This document shows positions 59,681 through 64,000 of a DNA stretch of 64,000 bases, one piece after another. The position numbers and the translations under genes were made by a program. This DNA comes from Glandiceps talaboti (Eukaryota > Hemichordata > Enteropneusta > Spengelidae). The notes beneath the pieces are model-generated. The model was not told the origin of the DNA, made no database searches, and was given only the letters and a program-made list of their open reading frames with translations. The stretch covers positions 34,654,332-34,718,331 of the forward strand of contig NC_135549.1 of NCBI RefSeq assembly GCF_964340395.1. The letters run 5' to 3'. How positions within the stretch are numbered: position 1 is the stretch's first letter; every line of letters starts with the position of its first letter.

Positions 59681-62619
59681 CAACTTAAAGTCAAAAACCG
59701 CTGAACCAATTGCCATGATATTTGGTGGGTCCATTACCTTGGGTGTCTAGTTGGGAAATTGTTCAAATGAAAATGATCGCATCAGAAATGTGCATTTCAC
59801 ATTTCAAAATGTGATTTGTTGTATTACAGCATGCGTTGACTTCAGTTTGGAAATGAAAAATTCTTGTTTTATTGATGCAATGAAATCATTAAATCTTTTT
59901 ATGGGCTACTTCATATATTAGTGTCAATGGTGTAAAGATTAACATCTGTTTAAGGTTGCTTGGCAACCTAGGGCTGTTTTTATCACATCTGAATTAAATC
60001 TTAGACACTATGATTAAAACAGGTTCATATAAATGCACAATCCTTAGGCATTCAAAAAAAAACTGAGTTTGTACAAAGAATAAGAAGTCACACATTTTAT
60101 GGGGAAAGAAAAATAGAGTCATATCAAGACCTCCATGATCATACTGTGTTTGGCAGGTTAAATTTCCTGCATGTACCGATTGCCATGATATTTGATGGGT
60201 GTATTACCTTGGGTGTCTAGTTGGGAAATTGATCAAATCAAATGATCTTAGCACCGGTGTGTGATTTGGGTCGAAAAATGTAATTTTTGGTCAAAAAACT
60301 TACAGTTACTCAAAAATTATTGGGCAGATCGGTCTGAAATTTGGTGGGAACATTCTTAGGGGTGTATAGCATTCAAAATATGTTTGCAAATGTGCCTAGC
60401 AACAAGACCACGCCCATAGCAACAGCAAAACTGAGGTATTTCACGAAGATAACCACTGGGATTAAAAGACAATTGAATAAGCATTCAAAAAATGTATGTA
60501 AATTTGCCTAGTAACAAGACCACGCCCATAGCAACAGCCAAGTCATCTCATATATTACAAAGATAACAACAGGAATTGATAGACAAATGAATAAGCATTC
60601 AAAAATGTATGCAAATATGCCTAGCAACAAGACCACACCCATAGCAACAGCCAAATGATCAGATATATTGCAAAGATAACAGGGATTAATAGATAATTGA
60701 ATGAACATTCCAAAAATGTATGTAAATTTGCATAGCAACAAGGCCACACCCATAGCAACAGCCAATCAGTGATGTATTTCACAAAGATAACTGTGGGGAT
60801 GGATAGACAATTGAATAAACAAAACATTAAAAAAATGTATGTTATTTGCCTAGCAACACGACCACGCCCATAGCAACAACCAAATAATCATGTATATTGC
60901 AAAGATAACAATAGGAATTGATAGACAAATGAATAACCATTCAAAAAAATGTATGCAAATATGGCTAGCAACATGACCACGCACATAGCAACAGCCAAAC
61001 GATCACATATTTTGCGAAGATAACACAGACACATTCAAAAAATGTATGCAAATGTGCCTAGCAACAAGACCACGCCCATAGCAACAGCCAAGTGATCACA
61101 TATATTGCAAAGATAACAGGGATAAATAGACAAATGAATGTATGGATAATCATTCAGCAAATGAACGCCTATATCTAGCATGGATCAGCATATGGGAAAA
61201 CATTTTTAAAAACTGTACAGTTGTGCTACAACGCCATTGGCGCTATTTTTTTTGGTAACATGTAAAAGTGGTTCAGTTTTTCAGCTCATCACTATGCAGT
61301 CTGTAATAAAGTGGTTAGTGGTTTCATATGATGACTCACTATAAAACACATTTCACACAGAAAGTTGGTAAAATATTGTACTTTTATATTATAGTCACCA
61401 TTTTACAAAAAATCTATTGTTATGAAAAATACACAAAATCTCACAAAAATAAATCCTGGGAAATGCACAAAAAAACACACAAAAAAGGATTTTTGATGTT
61501 GGCTATAAATAATTCCAGTGTCTTACATCTTTTAACCGTGGAAAATTTTAATGATGAATGAAATAAACTAGGGATCTAAAATAATTTTGAGGCAATTCGA
61601 ATTTCAAGTTTCTAACAAATTTACCAAAAACATCGTCCATAATTGTCAACAACATTCAACTTGTAGTACACATAACATCGTCCGATATTTTAATTTAATA
61701 GTCTATGGACCTGCTTGCAGGTGGTGCACATATTTTATTAGTCCTGCTTGCATATGGAACAAGTCGACCCCTCGGTGTTGAGGGTCATGTCACTAATATA
61801 GACCTGCGCCCATCTGCAAGCAGGACTAGCATTTCGTACGTAAGCTGGACTAAATTTATTCGAGTGTTCAAAGCTCAATGTGACATGTACATCGTGTAAA
61901 TTGGAATTGTAGACCTACTAATCTCGGCAAAAATAAATATTTCGCTAATCATAACTGAAAAGGTCTTGTCTGAAAAATTTTCAATCTCAATGACAGAGAT
62001 GCAGAGTGCTAGCGTCTTCCAACGGTACGTCATATGCGTCAAGTGAAAGGTACTAGGTCATCTACCGTCTCCTGAATAGCTGTCCCTCGCTTTTGAGCTG
62101 CTACATTCATCGACTAAAATAAACCATTATTACGTAGAAGACATCACAAAATACTATTAACTTTTTATCATTCGTTTTTGAAAATTCACAATGTTTCACC
62201 ATTAAAATGATTTTTAAAAAGCAACAAGACATCACATCGCCAGCTTTTAACGAAAAATTGAAACGAAAGTCTGGACTGCAATATTCTCATGACTACTTTT
62301 TTTTCCATATATGGTAAGGCTCATTAGCGAAAGAACTTTGACCTCGACTGTACTCGTTTCTATGCTGCCACATGACCACATCGGCAATTTTGATGTGGCG
62401 ATTTTGCCACCAATATTGATCGCACAAAATCAAAACTCTGTAAACGAACTACAAAGTACTTTCCTTTTCAAAATGTGGTAATTTTAGAATGAGTATTATC
62501 GTTTTTATTGACGACTGACTCTGTCAAAAATCGTCCCCTACAGTGACAGCATACACTTTCAGGCTAGGCAACTTCATGACTTTGTCGAGAGCATATATAC
62601 CTACTGGAATGAACCATTC
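59510..62619 (-). repeat. Right arm of the large inverted repeat ('Z'), interrupted by X copy 4
   Basis: Inverse copies of the left-arm blocks in mirror order: C' 59510-59550 ('gacctatcggtcagaatagc'), B' 61259-61668 ('aagtggttagtggtttcata', 'tataaataattccagtgtct', 'gtcaacaacattcaacttgt') and A' 62371-62619 ('atcggcaattttgat', 'gaacgactgactctgtcaaa' contexts). C' and B' are separated by X copy 4, while C and B in the left arm are only ~30 bp of A/T-rich sequence apart. X therefore inserted into this arm after the arms formed. Confidence 0.85.
59563..61245 (+). repeat. Dispersed repeat 'X', copy 4 (with intact 5' hairpin)
   Basis: The head 'agcacaactgaacagaggtt' + 'cagtagtgct' (59567-59596) can fold into a perfect stem. 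It is followed by (GTCT)n/(GT)n (59614-59677), 'acttaaagtcaaaaaccgct', the 60000-60172 segment shared with copy 3, about eight tandem ~110-bp units (60385-61130), and the terminal 'tgtgctacaacgccattggc'. T-rich runs border it on both sides, matching insertion into the T-rich junction between blocks C' and B'. No protein is encoded. Confidence 0.87.
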
Positions 62620-62743
62620 ACAATGTTTCACCATTAAAATGGTGGTATGAGGGCGTTCTTCATGGAGCAGTACGTCTTTTGCAGTTGCTCCATAGTATTG
62701 GCATTCTTTTGCTGATTTTTGCGATCAGAAACAGCAAACAAGC

Positions 62744-63066
62744 ATTTATTGACATGAGATGTGAAGCTTGTAACACCAAGAAGGGAGTGAACATATGTCA
62801 GGGTAATTTAATGCTCTGTAGTAACTGCAACACGAAGCGTTTCAGAAAACCTACAACTCGAAGTGTTAATACTGCACTGGACAAGATGGCAGCTACCAGT
62901 GACAGTGTCGTATCTGGAATCAGTTAAGACGAGAGGATTCAACACCTGTTACAGCCGATCATCATACAGCTGTCCAAAATACAAACCGACCTACAAGACG
63001 TCAGAGAACAACAAACCCAGTTGAATAATTCAATGGCTTTTTTCAACGCCAATACGAAGAAATGAA
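62744..63066 (+). pseudogene. LINE ORF1-like fragment: CxxC zinc motif plus coiled coil
   Basis: The frame from about 62679 contains FIDMRCEACNTKKGVNICQG + NLMLCSNCNTKRF, i.e. CxxC...C...CxxC, a PHD/zinc-ribbon-like spacing. After a TAA (62925) the same frame resumes as DERIQHLLQPIIIQLSKIQT + DLQDVREQQTQLNNSMAFF, a heptad-rich coiled coil. Zinc finger followed by coiled coil is the layout of ORF1 in some CR1/L2-type elements. RT-like sequence follows on the same strand at 63088. One stop codon and truncation indicate a dead copy. Confidence 0.5.
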
Positions 63067-63087
63067 AAATCGTATAGACACTATATC

Positions 63088-63300
63088 CCCTATTTATAAG
63101 AAAGGTGCTACTGATGACCCTGGTAATTATAGACCTATCTCAATTCTGCCCCTTTTAAGTAAAGTCATAGAACAAATTATCACTCGACTAACTAGTTTTT
63201 TGGGAAAATCAGAATATTCTTTATGAACACCAGTATGCATTTAGGAAAAACTACAGCACAAAACTCTCTCTTATCAATCTTATAGACCACATTTTAGTTT
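63088..63300 (+). pseudogene. LINE reverse transcriptase fragment
   Basis: Encodes PIYKKGATDDPGNYRPISIL + PLLSKVIEQIITRL, then after a frameshift NILYEHQYAFRKNYSTKLSL + INLIDHIL. This is the N-terminal RT block (YKKG..DPxNYRPIS.LP..SK..E, then QYAFR..yST) common to non-LTR RTs. It is truncated at about 63300, where unrelated sequence starts. Confidence 0.85.
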
Positions 63301-63870
63301 GCTCCTCACCATGGAAGTATCACTAACTAAGTTTTTCGCTTCTGATCTACCATAATTATTCATCAGAGATTTGCCTTCAATTACATTTTTCCCTAGCTCT
63401 CGTTCTCTTTTAGGTTGTGTTTCCTTCCGTTGAAATTTCAAAATTTCCTCTCTTTCGCTTTCAAATTCTCTTCTCATTTGCTCTCTTTCCCTTTCCAATT
63501 CCCCTTTCCTTTGTTCTCATTCTCTTTGATATGTTATTCTACGTGCCTCAATCTCTCTTTCATATACAAACTTTGCCCATTCTATATCCGGACATGAATA
63601 GATTTGCAAGCGTTGCTCAAAGTTAAACTTATCTAACTGAAAAGCCCTTTCAGCCTCCCATTCCCAAAAGTCCATCTCTTTCATCCAAAATTCATGCTCT
63701 TTTTGCAGTCGTTCAGTCTTTTGTTCGTGTTCTCTTTGCTCTTGTTAACTATTACTCATTATTTTCATTTTTTCCAATTCAAATAATTGTTTGGCACTTA
63801 ATTGTGGGCCAGTAGCTTGTGAATACCCACTGTATAAACTCTTGAATCTGTCAAATTCCCACTTCTTAAC
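63285..63870 (-). pseudogene. Broken ORF for a long charged coiled-coil protein
   Basis: One frame, read leftwards, runs about 190 codons with two in-frame stops (at about 63745 and 63520): EVKKWEFDRFKSLYSGYSQA, TGPQLSAKQLFELEKMK, stop, QEQREHEQKTERLQKEHEFW, MKEMDFWEWEAERAFQLDKF, EIEARRITYQRE, stop, EQRKGELEREREQMRREFES, EREEILKFQRKETQPKRERE. The sequence stays coherent across both stops, so this is a decayed coding sequence, probably of a mobile element or repetitive gene. No family is recognised. Confidence 0.5.
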
Positions 63871-64000
63871 TTCATGTTACTACAGTTACAATAAACAACA
63901 CAATACAACACAAAATATAAAATATACACGTCAAATTGATTGTCAACCAAATTGTGATCACTCACCACATCTGGTTCGTTGCCACCAATTTGTTCCTATT
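63871..64000. other. Window end, AT-rich
   Basis: Contains 'acaacacaatacaacacaaa' low-complexity sequence. No gene was recognised. Confidence 0.4.

Noticed and set aside
59233-64000. A ninth exon of the FAM194-domain gene
   Set aside because: Searched for an AG-opened frame with protein-like sequence starting in phase 2. Only repeat-derived frames were found, so the next exon is probably outside the window.

Overview
This is a eukaryotic window, AT-rich and repeat-dense: split coding exons with GT-AG junctions, long introns, many LINE fragments, minisatellites and microsatellites. It looks like a marine invertebrate genome, because of frequent CATGTACATG-type sequence, several unrelated non-LTR families, a Penelope-like fragment and a DIRS-like remnant. 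I cannot fix the phylum from sequence alone.

One gene dominates. Eight consecutive exons on the + strand (13591-14434, 29478-29549, 30888-31062, 44584-44820, 56810-56968, 57569-57815, 58415-58653, 58843-59232) join in frame with GT/AG sites and matching phases at every junction. They give 787 complete codons plus two bases, and the gene runs on past the window. The centre of the protein resembles the FAM194 domain of vertebrate ERICH6/C3orf20-type proteins. A second, partial gene is suggested at the left edge: a 62-codon first exon on the - strand (241-426) ending at a canonical donor.

Almost everything else is repeat. 0-11 kb: short tandem arrays, a Penelope-like RT fragment, a broken LINE lying between two AGTAT microsatellite tracts, and an 821-bp inverted-repeat element with a 9-bp target duplication. 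Intron 1 (14.4-29.5 kb): a 34-mer array (17 copies), a 27-mer array (63 copies), a related CCCATGTACA array, two abutting LINEs, a long (TATG)n tract, an AT-rich ~150-bp tandem element split by a CAGGGTTCG-TIR transposon, and a dispersed repeat ('X') carrying a nested insertion. Intron 2: a second X copy. Intron 3: a degraded DIRS-like region and a 6.9-kb satellite of 39-bp units with a 2543-bp higher-order duplication, ending 76 bp before exon 4. Intron 4: a second copy of the CR1-like LINE, a 57/54-bp minisatellite, the left arm of a large inverted repeat and a third X copy. After exon 8: the right arm, which contains a fourth X copy, then LINE ORF1/RT pieces and a broken coiled-coil ORF.

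Exons 5-8, which encode the core and C-terminal side of the FAM194-like region, lie inside the ~12-kb inverted-repeat structure. No operons, CRISPR arrays, rRNA or tRNA genes were recognised.
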